The notes: a model not told the origin generated them from the sequence alone. DNA of 64,000 nt from Anaerofilum sp. An201 (GCF_002160015.1 NZ_NFJT01000005.1:99505-163504); one strand, 5' to 3'; shown: positions 47,662 through 59,523, counted from the stretch's first letter. Program-made: numbers and translations.

Positions 47662-49113
47662 ATGCAGCTGATCGAGGAGATCCGGCGCATTGCCGCCGAA
47701 AAGCAAAGCGCGATGTGCCGCCTGGCCGACGAGGTGTGGCAGGCAGCCGAGCTGAACTGGCGGGAGACTAAAAGCGCCGATGCCACCGCACGCGCGCTGG
47801 AGGCGGAAGGCTTTGCGGTGACCCGCGCCGCCGCCGGGCTGCCCACCGCGCTGGAGGCGCGGTATGGCAGCGAGGGGCCGGTGATCGGCTTTCTGGGCGA
47901 ATACGATGCGCTGGACGGGCTGTCCCAACAGGCGGCCTGCCCGCAGCAGGCGCCGCTGGCACAGGGCGCGCCGGGGCACGGCTGCGGCCACAACCTGCTG
48001 GGCGCGGGCGCGTTCGGCGCGGCGGTGATCCTGAAGGAGCTGGTGGCGGCGGGCCTTGTGCGGGCGCAGGTGCGGTTTTTCGGCTGCCCGGCCGAGGAGG
48101 ACGGCGCGGGCAAGGCATACATGGCGCGCGCGGGGCTGTTCCGCGGGCTGGACGCGGTGTTCACCTGGCATCCGGACGCGGTGAACGCGGTGATCGGCAC
48201 CCGCACGCTGGCGGTGATGGGGGTGGAATACCGCTTTGCCGGACGCACCGCCCACGCCGCGGCCGCTCCCTTTGCCGGGCGCAGCGCGCTGGACGCCGCC
48301 GAACTGATGAACGTGGGCTGCAACTATCTGCGGGAGCACATGATCCCCGACGCCCGGCTGCACTACGCCTACCGGGACGCGGGCGGCAAAGCGCCCAACG
48401 TGGTGCCCGACCGCGCGGCGCTGCACTACTACATCCGCGCGCCGCATGTGGACCAGATGCTGGAGCTGTTCGAGCGGGTGAACAAGGTGGCGCAGGGCGC
48501 GGCGCTGATGACCGAGACGCAGGTGGAGTGGACGGTGATCGACGCCTGCAGCGACTACCGTCCCAACAAGGTGCTGGGCGATCTGCTGGCCGACTGTCTG
48601 GCACAGCTGGGCGCGCCGGACTTCACCGACGCCGACCGGCAGCTGGCCGAGCAGTTCCGCGCGGCCACCCCGGCCGAGCAGCGCATCGCCAACCTGCACA
48701 ACGCCGAGGTGTTCACCGGACGCCCCGCCGCGGAGTACGCCGCCGGCCTGCTGGACGAGACGGTGGCCCCCTATCTCCACCAGCCGGGCTGTGTGGAGAT
48801 GGGCAGCACCGACGTGGGCGACGCCAGCTGCTGCGCCCCCACCGCCCAGTGCTACACCGCCTGCATGGCGCTGGGCACCGGCGGCCACACCTGGCAGTTC
48901 ACCGCCCAGGCAAACAGCAGCCTGGGCCGCGCCGGGATGCTGCGGGCCGCCGAGGCCCTGGCGCTGGCGGCTGCGCGCGCGGCGGCCGACCCGGAGCTGC
49001 TGCGCCGTGCGGCCGACGAGCTGCACGCCGCGCTGCCCGGCGGCTATCTGTGCCCGCTGCCCGCCGACGCAGTGCCGGAATTCTGTGCTCCCGCCGGTGA
49101 AACGGAGAACTGA
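47662..49113 (+). CDS. M20 family amidohydrolase (AbgB-like)
   Basis: A 483-residue protein starting at ATG 47662-47664. The N-terminal catalytic region has IGFLGEYDALDGLSQ (Asp ligand), GHGCGHNLLGAG and GCPAEEDGAGK, which supply the metal and catalytic residues of M20D peptidases. The internal dimerisation domain begins near FAGRTAHAAAAPF. It is closest to p-aminobenzoyl-glutamate hydrolase subunit B (AbgB) and related amidohydrolases. No abgA or abgT is adjacent, so the substrate is uncertain. Confidence 0.87.
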   Translation: MQLIEEIRRIAAEKQSAMCRLADEVWQAAELNWRETKSADATARALEAEGFAVTRAAAGLPTALEARYGSEGPVIGFLGEYDALDGLSQQAACPQQAPLAQGAPGHGCGHNLLGAGAFGAAVILKELVAAGLVRAQVRFFGCPAEEDGAGKAYMARAGLFRGLDAVFTWHPDAVNAVIGTRTLAVMGVEYRFAGRTAHAAAAPFAGRSALDAAELMNVGCNYLREHMIPDARLHYAYRDAGGKAPNVVPDRAALHYYIRAPHVDQMLELFERVNKVAQGAALMTETQVEWTVIDACSDYRPNKVLGDLLADCLAQLGAPDFTDADRQLAEQFRAATPAEQRIANLHNAEVFTGRPAAEYAAGLLDETVAPYLHQPGCVEMGSTDVGDASCCAPTAQCYTACMALGTGGHTWQFTAQANSSLGRAGMLRAAEALALAAARAAADPELLRRAADELHAALPGGYLCPLPADAVPEFCAPAGETEN

Positions 49114-49198
49114 GCGGGGGCGGGAGGGGGTTCGGTCATCCACAGGCTTTGAGAAAAACATGGTTTCATTCAGGAAAACGATGGGCTTGTGCTGCCGG

Positions 49199-49262
49199 GA
49201 CGCTTCGACCTCATCCGGCGCTTTGCGCCACCTTCCCCTGCCCAGGGGAAGGCGTTCGGGCG
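49199..49262 (+). repeat. Composite palindromic repeat, copy 4 (divergent)
   Basis: ACGCTTCGACCTCATCCGGC is followed by GCGCTTTGCGC, then CCTTCCCCTGCCCAGGGGAAGG and GCGTTCGG. The first hairpin differs from the other copies, while the frame is the same. The stretch 49114-49475 holds this, a terminator and the udk leader. Confidence 0.65.
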
Positions 49263-49337
49263 GGGACAGCACCGGCGGTCTCCTCCAAAGGCTTCCGGTA
49301 TCCACAAACCTTTGAAAAAACACGCTTCCGCAAACCA

Positions 49338-49376
49338 AAAGCGCCTGTTGTTTCCAGCAGGCGCTTTGATTTTTTT
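49338..49376 (+). terminator. Terminator between M20 and udk genes
   Basis: The stem AAAGCGCCTG/CAGGCGCTTT (49338-49347 with 49358-49367) is followed by GATTTTTTT. Confidence 0.7.
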
Positions 49377-49475
49377 GCCCGCACCGCGCACAGCGTGCGC
49401 GATGTGTGGTATACTTGTTTGCAGAAAGCCACGAATTCGGCGCCTGCAGGGCGCCCACCACAGGAGGACAAACAA

Positions 49476-50102
49476 ATGGACGTGATGATCCTGGGCATCG
49501 CCGGGGGCACCGGCAGCGGAAAGACCACCCTCACCCGCCGGCTGAAGGAGCGCTTCGGCGACGAGGTGAGCGTGGTCTACCACGACAACTATTATAAGCG
49601 CCGCGACGACCTCACCTACGAGGAGCGCTGTGCCATCAACTACGACCACCCCAACGCCTTCGACACCGACATGCTGCTGGAGCATCTGGCCCAGCTGAAG
49701 GCCGGCAAGGCGGTGGAGTGCCCGGTGTACGACTTCACGGTGCACAACCGCAGCGACAAGACGGTGCTGGTCCAGCCCGCGCCGGTGATCATCGTGGAGG
49801 GCATTCTGATCTTCGCCTTCCCGGAGCTGTGCGACCTGATGGACATCAAGGTGTTTGTGGACACCGACGCCGACGTGCGCATCCTGCGGCGCATCGTGCG
49901 GGACGTGAACAAGCGCGGCCGCACGCTGGAGAGCGTGATCAGCCAGTATCTCACCACCGTCAAGCCGATGCACGAGCAGTTCGTGGAGCCCAGCAAGCGC
50001 AAGGCCGACATCATCGTGCCGGAGGGCGGCAAAAACACGGTGGCGCTGGAGATGCTGGTGCACCGGGTGTCCAGTCATCTGGGCCGCAGCGACGAGAACT
50101 GA
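49476..50102 (+). CDS. udk: Uridine kinase
   Basis: A 208-residue salvage kinase that phosphorylates uridine and cytidine, starting at ATG 49476-49478 after AGGAGG. The P-loop GGTGSGKTT (residues 10-18), YHDNYYKRRDDL, NYDHPNAFDTDML and VIIVEGILIF are all typical. A TATACT box with extended -10 TG lies about 60 bases upstream. It is convergent with the LysR gene, six bases away. Confidence 0.95.
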   Translation: MDVMILGIAGGTGSGKTTLTRRLKERFGDEVSVVYHDNYYKRRDDLTYEERCAINYDHPNAFDTDMLLEHLAQLKAGKAVECPVYDFTVHNRSDKTVLVQPAPVIIVEGILIFAFPELCDLMDIKVFVDTDADVRILRRIVRDVNKRGRTLESVISQYLTTVKPMHEQFVEPSKRKADIIVPEGGKNTVALEMLVHRVSSHLGRSDEN

Positions 50103-50108
50103 GCCGGA

Positions 50109-51011
50109 TCAGATCGTAACGCTTCCCTTCTGCACCTGGGTGCGGACATGCTGTTCAAACGCCTTGGCCGCCGGGGAGCGCCAGGCGTCCCGCCGCCAGA
50201 CCATCCAGGCCATGCGCTCGGTGGGCTGGTCGGTGATCTGCAGCACCTTCACCGGCAGGCTTTCCAGCACCTGCAGCTGCGGCACCACCGCCGCGCCGAA
50301 GCCCTGGGCCACCAACCCGGCCACCACCTGATCGCTCTCGGTTTCCAGCGAGATGGGGGGCAGGCCGCCGGCGCGGGCAAACATCTTTTCCACCGTGTCG
50401 CGCAGGCTGTTCTGCTGGGAGAAGAACACCTGCGGGATGTCCAGCGTGTCCTGCAGGCGGACGCTGGTCTGCTTTGCCAGCGGGTGGTTTTCCGGCACGA
50501 TAAAGACGAATTTGCCGAACGCAAAGGGCAGCGCCTCGGTGGTGTCGGGGTTGCCCGGGCGGAAGGAAAAGACAAAATCGTATTTTCCGGCGTCCAGGCC
50601 CTGCATCACCTCGCTGCTGAGCACACTGGCGCTGTTCAGGCAGAACTCCACCTCGCGGCCTTCGGGCTGCTGCCGGAACGAATGCATCAGCTGCGGCGCG
50701 GCGGTCACGGCCAGCCCGCGCACCGCCCCCAGCCGCAGGGTGCCGCCGCCCTCGCGGGTGGCCTGCAGGCGGCGCACGCCGGCATCCAGGCGCGCCAGTG
50801 TCTCGCTGGCGGTCTGGTAGAACTGCTGGCCGTAGCGGCTCAGCCGCACGCCGCGGCCCTGTTTTTCCAGAAGGGGCAGGCCCAGCTCCTGTTCCAGCGC
50901 GGCCATCGCGTGGCTGAGGCTGGGCTGCGTGATGCCCAGCTGCCGGGCGGCCCGGCCATAGTGTTCGGTTTGGGCCAACACGCAGAAATAGCGCAAATGA
51001 TGCAGATTCAA
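50109..51011 (-). CDS. LysR family transcriptional regulator
   Basis: A 300-residue protein with a TTG start (51009-51011), nine bases from AGGA; the upstream frame lacks a start signal. The HTH is standard (LHHLRYFCVLAQTEHYGRAARQLGITQPSLSHAMAALEQELG in two halves), with a type 2 PBP effector domain after it. No divergent target gene is next to it, since clpB is read in the same direction. Target unknown. Confidence 0.92.
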   Translation of the reverse strand: MNLHHLRYFCVLAQTEHYGRAARQLGITQPSLSHAMAALEQELGLPLLEKQGRGVRLSRYGQQFYQTASETLARLDAGVRRLQATREGGGTLRLGAVRGLAVTAAPQLMHSFRQQPEGREVEFCLNSASVLSSEVMQGLDAGKYDFVFSFRPGNPDTTEALPFAFGKFVFIVPENHPLAKQTSVRLQDTLDIPQVFFSQQNSLRDTVEKMFARAGGLPPISLETESDQVVAGLVAQGFGAAVVPQLQVLESLPVKVLQITDQPTERMAWMVWRRDAWRSPAAKAFEQHVRTQVQKGSVTI

Positions 51012-51168
51012 ACGATCACTTCCTGTTCTCACACATTTTCCTGACGACACACCGCAAAACAGCTGTTCTGTTTCACCTGAAAGAAGTATAACACAGTATC
51101 ATCATAAAATCTATGGAATATTTACGTTTTTTTCCAAAGAATCTATCAAATTCGCCCTTGAAACAGCC

Positions 51169-51212
51169 AGCGCCCCGCACCCTCCGGCCAAACCGGAGCT
51201 GTGCGGGGCGCT
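51169..51212. terminator. Terminator after clpB
   Basis: A 12-base-pair stem AGCGCCCCGCAC/GTGCGGGGCGCT (51169-51180 with 51201-51212) encloses CTCCGG/CCGGAG. The T-run is weak. Confidence 0.55.
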
Positions 51213-51231
51213 TGTGCTGTGCGGGCGGGTC

Positions 51232-53841
<2,610 letters not shown>

Positions 53842-53892
53842 ATGCGCGCTCTCCTCTCCTTGTTATCCATTTCGTATTATTTCGTGATGATT

Positions 53893-54528
53893 CTACAGTT
53901 TCGCGATATCGGTCGTGAGCCCTTCGCGGTAGGTGTGCTCCACGATGCCCAGCGCCGCGCCGGTGTCCTCCCAGAACTGGAAGAACAGGTTCAGGCAGCG
54001 GTCGAACAGCTCCACATACCCGGCCAGCAGCCGGCCCAGGCGGTCGGCATCGCAGCCGGGCGGCGCGCTCCGCAGCACCCGGGCAAACCGCCCGTCCTGC
54101 AGCTGGTAGCGCAGGGTCTCCGGATGGGGAAGATCCCGCTGCTCCAGCGCGCCCCACAGCCGGTAGAAGCTGTCCAGCCCGTCCAGCAGCGCGGCGTTCC
54201 GGGTGCGCAGGCTCACCCGCAGCACGCCCAGGCATCCCGCCACCGTGCCCAGCTCGATCTGGTAGCGGACGGTGGGGTTATATTTATAGCGCAGTGCACT
54301 GCGCAGCTGCATCTGTGCATCCGATGCGGAGAGCAGCTGCAGGGCGGTCTGCTGCTGAATGGCCGCCAGGATCTGCCGCATCTGCTGCTGCGGCGTGTCC
54401 AGGCCCAGCTGGTGCGCCAGCAGGCGGTTGATCGCCGCCGACCGGCTGCATCCCTGCCGCCCGGCCCACTGGTCCAGTGCGGCGGCCACCGCGTCGTCCA
54501 GCACGATGCTGTATACGCTCTTTGCCAT
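53893..54528 (-). CDS. Uncharacterised protein with ribbon-helix-helix-like N-terminus
   Basis: A 211-residue protein. ATG 54526-54528 is seven bases from GGAGG, while the ATG two codons earlier abuts it. The first 45 residues (MAKSVYSIVLDDAVAAALDQWAG..., CSRSAAINRLL) look like a CopG/RHH DNA-binding fold. The rest is helical and unfamiliar. It lies just upstream of clpB in the same direction, so it could be a regulator or partner of it. I can give no firm function. Confidence 0.55.
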   Translation of the reverse strand: MAKSVYSIVLDDAVAAALDQWAGRQGCSRSAAINRLLAHQLGLDTPQQQMRQILAAIQQQTALQLLSASDAQMQLRSALRYKYNPTVRYQIELGTVAGCLGVLRVSLRTRNAALLDGLDSFYRLWGALEQRDLPHPETLRYQLQDGRFARVLRSAPPGCDADRLGRLLAGYVELFDRCLNLFFQFWEDTGAALGIVEHTYREGLTTDIAKL

Positions 54529-54636
54529 CTGCATCCCTCCGTTTCTGCAAACATTGTAACTCTGGTTATATAATTTGTCAAGCGAGTTATATAATAAAAT
54601 TTGCAAAGTTTTTGTGAACAGCTCCGCTGTTTCCCC

Positions 54637-54665
54637 TTGTACCGCCGCTTTTCCGATGTTATAAT
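54637..54665 (+). promoter_or_regulatory. Promoter of the HTH-LRR-VWA-MoxR cassette
   Basis: TTGTAC (54637-54642), 17 bases, TATAAT (54660-54665), 35 bases before the first start codon. Confidence 0.65.
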
Positions 54666-54700
54666 AATACCAATATAGTATACAAAGGAGGCCGCCGTCC

Positions 54701-55045
54701 ATGAGCCCCATGTACGACTGCATCGAGGAGCTGTGCCGCCGGCAGGGCACCAACATCACCGCCATGTGCCGGGCGCTGGGCATCCCGCGCAGCATCCTGT
54801 CCGAACTGCGCGCCGGACGCACCCGCACCCTTTCGCTGAAAAACGCCGAGAAGATCGCCGCGTTTTTCGACGTGCCGGTGGAGACGCTGCTGGGCGAAGC
54901 GCGCGGGGCGGCCGACGACTTTTTCTCCACTCTTTCTGCGCAGGCGCGGGGATTGAACGAGGACAACCGCCGCCGTCTGCTGGACTATATCCACATCCTG
55001 CTGCTGGCGCAGCAGAGCTTGCCAAAAGGAGAGGATATTCCATGA
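54701..55045 (+). CDS. XRE family HTH regulator
   Basis: A 114-residue protein starting at ATG 54701-54703 after AAAGGAGG. The HTH covers about residues 5-65 (CRRQGTNITAMCRALGIPRSILSEL, then LSLKNAEKIAAFFDVPVETLLG). A short helical tail ends at the ATGA overlap with the lipoprotein gene. As first gene of the cassette it may control it by binding near its own promoter; that is inference. Confidence 0.88.
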   Translation: MSPMYDCIEELCRRQGTNITAMCRALGIPRSILSELRAGRTRTLSLKNAEKIAAFFDVPVETLLGEARGAADDFFSTLSAQARGLNEDNRRRLLDYIHILLLAQQSLPKGEDIP

Positions 55046-55701
55046 AACGTGCGTGTTGTGTCCTGTGTGCCGCGGTGTGCGCCGTGCTGGCCGGATGCGG
55101 GCCGGCTTCCCCGCAGACTTCGCCGCCGCCCGCGGCCCCGTCCGCGGTTTCCCGTGCGCCGGTCCCCACCCCGTCGCCCACGCCTTCGCCCACCCCCGCG
55201 CCGGAGCGCTGGGGGATCGTGCTGAAGAGCGAGCTGGCCGGGCTGGAGATGCAGGTGCCCGCCGAGTGGGAGGTGGCCGGACGGGAGGAGCTGCTGTCGA
55301 TGGCCGGGCTGGACGCCTCGGCCGGCGAGGAGGAGCTGGCCGGGGTGCCGATGCGGTATGAGATCCTGGCGCACGACACCCAGGCGGGGGGCGAGGTGAT
55401 GGTGGCGATCATAAACCTGGAGGTGACCGGCAGCACGGCCGCCACCCCGCAGCAGGCGGCCGAGAGCTGGCAGAGCTGGCTGGAAGCGGAATCGCCCGAC
55501 TACACCTTCTCCCCCATCGTGGAGGTGACGCTGGCCGGGCACGACGCCGCCCTGCTGCCCACCCGGGTGGGACAGGCCATCCAGATGGACAACTACCTGT
55601 GGCTGCAAGACGGCGCGGCGGTCTGCGTGACGATGAGCTACCCCGACGCGCAGGCCTCGGTGGTGGCGCGGGTGCTGAACAGCATCCGGGAACTGGAATG
55701 A
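55042..55701 (+). CDS. Uncharacterised lipoprotein with Pro-rich linker
   Basis: A 219-residue protein whose ATG overlaps the regulator stop. It has a lipoprotein signal (lipobox VLAGC, Cys19) and a Pro/Ser/Thr linker to about residue 52. After it comes a folded domain of about 165 residues (GIVLKSELAGLEMQVPAEWEVAGREE ... ). The domain recalls PsbP/DcrB-like proteins in starting with a membrane-proximal ordered strand and the phrase VPAEWEV, but the link is weak. It would be on the outer face of the membrane. Confidence 0.65.
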   Translation: MKRACCVLCAAVCAVLAGCGPASPQTSPPPAAPSAVSRAPVPTPSPTPSPTPAPERWGIVLKSELAGLEMQVPAEWEVAGREELLSMAGLDASAGEEELAGVPMRYEILAHDTQAGGEVMVAIINLEVTGSTAATPQQAAESWQSWLEAESPDYTFSPIVEVTLAGHDAALLPTRVGQAIQMDNYLWLQDGAAVCVTMSYPDAQASVVARVLNSIRELE

Positions 55702-55711
55702 GGTGATGTTC

Positions 55712-56659
55712 GTGCGCTGCGGCGCTTCCTTTACCTATTATGTGCAGAATGGCGGCGCGATCCTGCTGCGCTGCCGCGGCGAGGACCCCTGTGCCCGTCT
55801 GCCCGACCGGCTGGGCGGTGTGCCGCTGGTGGGGATCGCCGGGTATGCCTTTTCGGAAAAGCCGCCGGTCCCCCCGGCCGGCGTGCAGCTGCTGCAGGAG
55901 GGAGACGCTGGCGGCGCCCCCGAACTGGCGGGCAACTTCGTGCAGCGGCTCTCGCTGCCGGACGGCGTGCGGTGTATCGGGCCGTCCGCCTTCTACAACT
56001 GCCGCCATCTGGAGGCGCTGGAGCTGCCGGGCAGCCTTGCGCGGATCGACGGCGACGCCTTCATGAACTGCCGCGCGCTGGACACCCTGGTCCTCCGGGC
56101 AGACCCGGCCGGGCCCGGCCCGCTGCGGCAGGCGGGGATGCTGCTCTCCCGCACCTTCCGCGCCGATTTCGTGCAGGGCGGGCGGGTGACGGCGCGGCTG
56201 CTGTTCCCGGAATACTACGAGGAGCTGGAGGAAAACGCGCCGGCCCACCTGTTCAGCCGCGAGGTGGTGGGGGTGGGATACCGGCTGCGCCAGTGCTTTG
56301 CGGGGGAGACGCTGCGCTTTGCCGAATACGACCGCATCGCCTGCGCCGCCGCCGACGAACCGCCCGCCCGGATGGCGCAGCTGGCGCTGGAACGTCTGCG
56401 CTTCCCGTATGAACTGAGCGAAACCGCTGCCCAAAACTACCGCGCCTGGCTGGCGGCGCACGCCGCCGACGCGCTGTGCTATGCGGCGGGGCTGGACAGC
56501 GAGGAGCTGCTGGCCTTTGCACTGGAGCTGGGGTTCGCCGGCCGCGCGGCCATCTCCGAGGCCGCCGCCCTGGCGCGCACCCTGCAAAAGCCCCGCGCGG
56601 CCGCTCTGCTGCTGCAGGCGTCCCGCCCGGCGGCCGCTTCGCCCTGCTACGATTTCTGA
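55712..56659 (+). CDS. Leucine-rich-repeat (BspA-like, LRR_5) protein
   Basis: A 315-residue protein. The ribosome site GAGGT is best spaced to GTG 55712-55714; an ATG two codons earlier is possible. Two or more LRR_5 repeats are visible at about residues 80-130 (LSLPDGVRCIGPSAFYNCRHLEALELPGSLARIDGDAFMNCRAL in pieces). The rest has a conserved helical C-terminus. There is no signal peptide, so the protein is inside the cell, unlike most BspA-like surface proteins. It precedes the VWA gene by 15 bases. Confidence 0.75.
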   Translation: MRCGASFTYYVQNGGAILLRCRGEDPCARLPDRLGGVPLVGIAGYAFSEKPPVPPAGVQLLQEGDAGGAPELAGNFVQRLSLPDGVRCIGPSAFYNCRHLEALELPGSLARIDGDAFMNCRALDTLVLRADPAGPGPLRQAGMLLSRTFRADFVQGGRVTARLLFPEYYEELEENAPAHLFSREVVGVGYRLRQCFAGETLRFAEYDRIACAAADEPPARMAQLALERLRFPYELSETAAQNYRAWLAAHAADALCYAAGLDSEELLAFALELGFAGRAAISEAAALARTLQKPRAAALLLQASRPAAASPCYDF

Positions 56660-56674
56660 CCAAAGGAGCCGCCC

Positions 56675-58009
56675 ATGAAAGACCCCCAAGCCGAATGGGA
56701 AAACAACCTCAGCCGCGAGATCTGGCAGGAGATCCGCACCCGGCTGTATCTGTCGGCGCGGTATCTCGACGCCGCGCTGGCCGCCCTGCCGCCCGTCCCC
56801 GACCGGCGCTTCACCGGCGTGGCCACCGACGGCGCGCGCCTCGTCTATCCCCCCGAACACGCCCTGCGCCTGTTCGAGCAGAACCCGAACCTCCTGTGCC
56901 GGGAATACCTGCATCTGGCGCTGCACTGCATTTTCCGGCACCTGTTCCAGACCGAAGGGCAGGACCCCCGCCTGTGGGGGCTGTGCTGCGACATCGCGGT
57001 GGAGGCGGTGATCGACAGCCTTCCCTGCCCGCACACCCGCCGCGCGCTCACCTACACCCGTGCCGAGACCTACCGCCGTCTGCGGGAGAAGTGCGGCACG
57101 CTGGCCGCCGGACCCATCTGCCGATACTACGCCCAGAACGGGCTGTCCGAACAGGAATACGCCCGGCTGGAAGCCGAGTTCCGCACCGACGACCACAGCC
57201 TGTGGCCGTGGGACGCGCCGCACAGCGCCGCCGTGCAGCAGCTGGCCCAGCAGTGGAAAAAGCGGGCGGGCAGTATGCAGGCGGACCTGTCCAGCTTTTC
57301 GCGCGGGCAGGCGGGCGAAGGGGATGAGCTTTCGGCCCAGCTGGCCGACGCCGCGATGCCCCGCCGCAGCTACCGGGAATTTCTGCGCCGGTTCTGCATC
57401 CTGCGCGAGGAGCTGCACCCCGACCCCGACAGCTTCGACCCCGGCTACTACGCTTACGGCCTGTCGCTGTACGGCAACCTGCCGCTGATCGAGCCGCAGG
57501 AGAGCCGGGAGGCCTTCAAGGTGCAGGAGCTGGCCATCGTGATCGACACCTCGATGTCCTGCTCGGGCGAGCTGGTGCGCCGCTTTTTGCAGGAGACCTT
57601 CTCCATCCTCCGGGAGACCGAGAGCTTTTTCCACAAGGTGCATCTGCGCATCCTGCAGTGCGACAACGAGATCCGGGCCGACGCCGCCGTCACCTGCGAG
57701 GAGGAGATGGAGAGCTATCTGGACAACCTGCAATTGAAGGGCGGCGGCGGCACCGACTTCCGCCCCGCCTTCACCTACCTCGACTACCTCTGCCGCCGCC
57801 ACGCCTTCCACAAGCTGGCGGGCGTGCTGTATTTCACCGACGGCATGGGGCGCTATCCCAAACAGCGCCCGCCCTGGCCCACCGCCTTTCTGTTCCTGGA
57901 AGGCCAATACGACGACTCCGCCCTGCCCGCCTGGGCGATGAAACAGGTGCTGTACCCCGACCAGTGGCGGGCAGCCCCCCTGCAAGAAAGGAAATTTGAC
58001 CAAGTATGA
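56675..58009 (+). CDS. VWA domain/DUF2201 putative metallopeptidase-like protein
   Basis: A 444-residue protein starting at ATG 56675-56677. The C-terminal VWA-like domain has a MIDAS motif D291-T-S293-M-S295, a later GGGGTDFRPAF and YFTDGMG. The N-terminal half has HLALHCIFRHLF (His80, His84), resembling the HExxH-type site of DUF2201 proteins but with Leu in place of Glu, so peptidase activity is doubtful. Its stop overlaps the MoxR start by four bases, a standard VWA-MoxR pairing. Confidence 0.85.
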   Translation: MKDPQAEWENNLSREIWQEIRTRLYLSARYLDAALAALPPVPDRRFTGVATDGARLVYPPEHALRLFEQNPNLLCREYLHLALHCIFRHLFQTEGQDPRLWGLCCDIAVEAVIDSLPCPHTRRALTYTRAETYRRLREKCGTLAAGPICRYYAQNGLSEQEYARLEAEFRTDDHSLWPWDAPHSAAVQQLAQQWKKRAGSMQADLSSFSRGQAGEGDELSAQLADAAMPRRSYREFLRRFCILREELHPDPDSFDPGYYAYGLSLYGNLPLIEPQESREAFKVQELAIVIDTSMSCSGELVRRFLQETFSILRETESFFHKVHLRILQCDNEIRADAAVTCEEEMESYLDNLQLKGGGGTDFRPAFTYLDYLCRRHAFHKLAGVLYFTDGMGRYPKQRPPWPTAFLFLEGQYDDSALPAWAMKQVLYPDQWRAAPLQERKFDQV

Positions 58010-59508
58010 ACATCCAACGTGCCAAACAGGAGATCGCCCGCACCCTGCGGGCCTATCTGGAAAAGGACGAGCTGGGACGCTACCGCATCCCGCCGCTGCG
58101 CCAGCGCCCGCTGCTGCTGATGGGGCCTCCGGGCGTGGGCAAGACCCAGATCATGGAGCAGGTGGCGCGGGAGTGCGGCGTGGGGCTGGTGGCCTACACC
58201 ATCACCCACCACACCCGCCAGAGCGCGGTGGGCCTGCCGATGATCGCCGCCCGGACGTGGGACGGCGTCGAGCGCACCGTCACCGAGTACACGATGAGCG
58301 AGATCATCGCTTCGGTCTACCAGTGCATGGAGGACACCGGGCTGCGGGAGGGCATCCTGTTCATCGACGAGATCAACTGTGTGTCGGAGACGCTGGCGCC
58401 CACCATGCTGCAGTTTTTGCAGGGAAAGACCTTCGGCAACCAGCCGGTGCCGGAGGGGTGGGTGATCGCCGCCGCCGGCAACCCGCCCGAATACAACAAG
58501 TCGGTGCGGGAATTCGACGTCGTCACGCTGGACCGCGTGCGCCGGCTGGACATCCAGCCCGACCTCGCGGTGTGGAAGGCCTACGCGCGGGAAAACGGGG
58601 TGCACAGCGCCATTTTGTCCTATCTGGAGCTGCGGCCGGAGCATTTCTACAAGGTGACCCAGGACGTGGACGGGCTGCAGTTCGTCACCGCCCGCGGCTG
58701 GGAGGACCTGTCGCAGATGCTGCTGGCCTGTGAGCGGCTGGGCGAAGCGGCCGACGAGGAGCTGGTGGCGCAGTATCTCCAGCACCCGCAGATCGCCGCC
58801 GACTTCGCCGCCTACCTCGACCTCTACCGCAAATACGGCGACGACTACGGCGTGGAGGAGATCCTGGCCGGGCGCCCCTCTCCCGAAGCGTGGCAGCGGG
58901 CGCAGGCCGCCGGTTTTGACGAGCGGCTGAGCCTGGTGGGGCTGCTGCTGTCGGGGCTGTCGGTGCGGTTTGCCGCCGCGATGCGCGCCGACGAGACCGC
59001 CGCCGACTGCTTTGCCGTCGTGACCGACTGGCGGCAGGGGGAGGGCGATCCCATCGCCCGCTTTGTGTCGCTGGTGCAGGCGCGCGCCGACGAGCTGGCC
59101 GCCCGGCGCAAAGCGCGCCTTTTGTCCCGCGCCGACGAAGCCCGTGCCGCCCGCACCGGCAAGGCGCTGGCCGAACTGGAAGCGGCCGCGCAGTCTGCGC
59201 CGGACACCGAGGCAGACGTGCTGGCCGCGCTGCGCGCCGCTTTCGCCCCGGTGCGCGAGACCCGGCAGCAGGCCGCCGACGCCGCGCTGCAGTCGCTGGA
59301 AGCCGCCTTCGACTTTCTGGAACAGGCGTTCGGCAGCGGGCAGGAGATGCTGGTGTTCGTCACCGAACTGGGCCTTGCCGGGGACAGCGCCGCCTTTTTG
59401 CAGCAGAACGACTGCGCGCGGTACTACAAGTATTCCGAGGAGCTGCTGCTGAGCGGCCGCACCGCCCGCATCCTGCGCGAGATCGCCGCCGACCGCCAGC
59501 GCAGCTGA
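58006..59508 (+). CDS. MoxR-type AAA+ ATPase
   Basis: A 500-residue ATPase starting at ATG 58006-58008. Walker A is GPPGVGKT (residues 40-47), Walker B ILFIDEINC lies near residue 120, and a sensor Asn is in AAAGNPPEYN. The C-terminal 200 residues are helical and Ala/Glu-rich. MoxR ATPases act with VWA proteins to mature or remodel targets, often metalloenzymes or envelope complexes. Here the partner is the DUF2201 protein and perhaps the LRR protein. It ends the cassette. Confidence 0.87.
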   Translation: MNIQRAKQEIARTLRAYLEKDELGRYRIPPLRQRPLLLMGPPGVGKTQIMEQVARECGVGLVAYTITHHTRQSAVGLPMIAARTWDGVERTVTEYTMSEIIASVYQCMEDTGLREGILFIDEINCVSETLAPTMLQFLQGKTFGNQPVPEGWVIAAAGNPPEYNKSVREFDVVTLDRVRRLDIQPDLAVWKAYARENGVHSAILSYLELRPEHFYKVTQDVDGLQFVTARGWEDLSQMLLACERLGEAADEELVAQYLQHPQIAADFAAYLDLYRKYGDDYGVEEILAGRPSPEAWQRAQAAGFDERLSLVGLLLSGLSVRFAAAMRADETAADCFAVVTDWRQGEGDPIARFVSLVQARADELAARRKARLLSRADEARAARTGKALAELEAAAQSAPDTEADVLAALRAAFAPVRETRQQAADAALQSLEAAFDFLEQAFGSGQEMLVFVTELGLAGDSAAFLQQNDCARYYKYSEELLLSGRTARILREIAADRQRS

Positions 59509-59523
59509 AAAACCAAAATCTTC

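Noticed and set aside
45537..48323. Extension of the BMP protein to 928 residues
   Set aside because: The added part overlaps the M20 gene on the other strand and has no ribosome site; the family-like start is at 47495.
53842..53892. CIRCE/HrcA operator ahead of clpB
   Set aside because: No TTAGCACTC-type inverted repeat is present.
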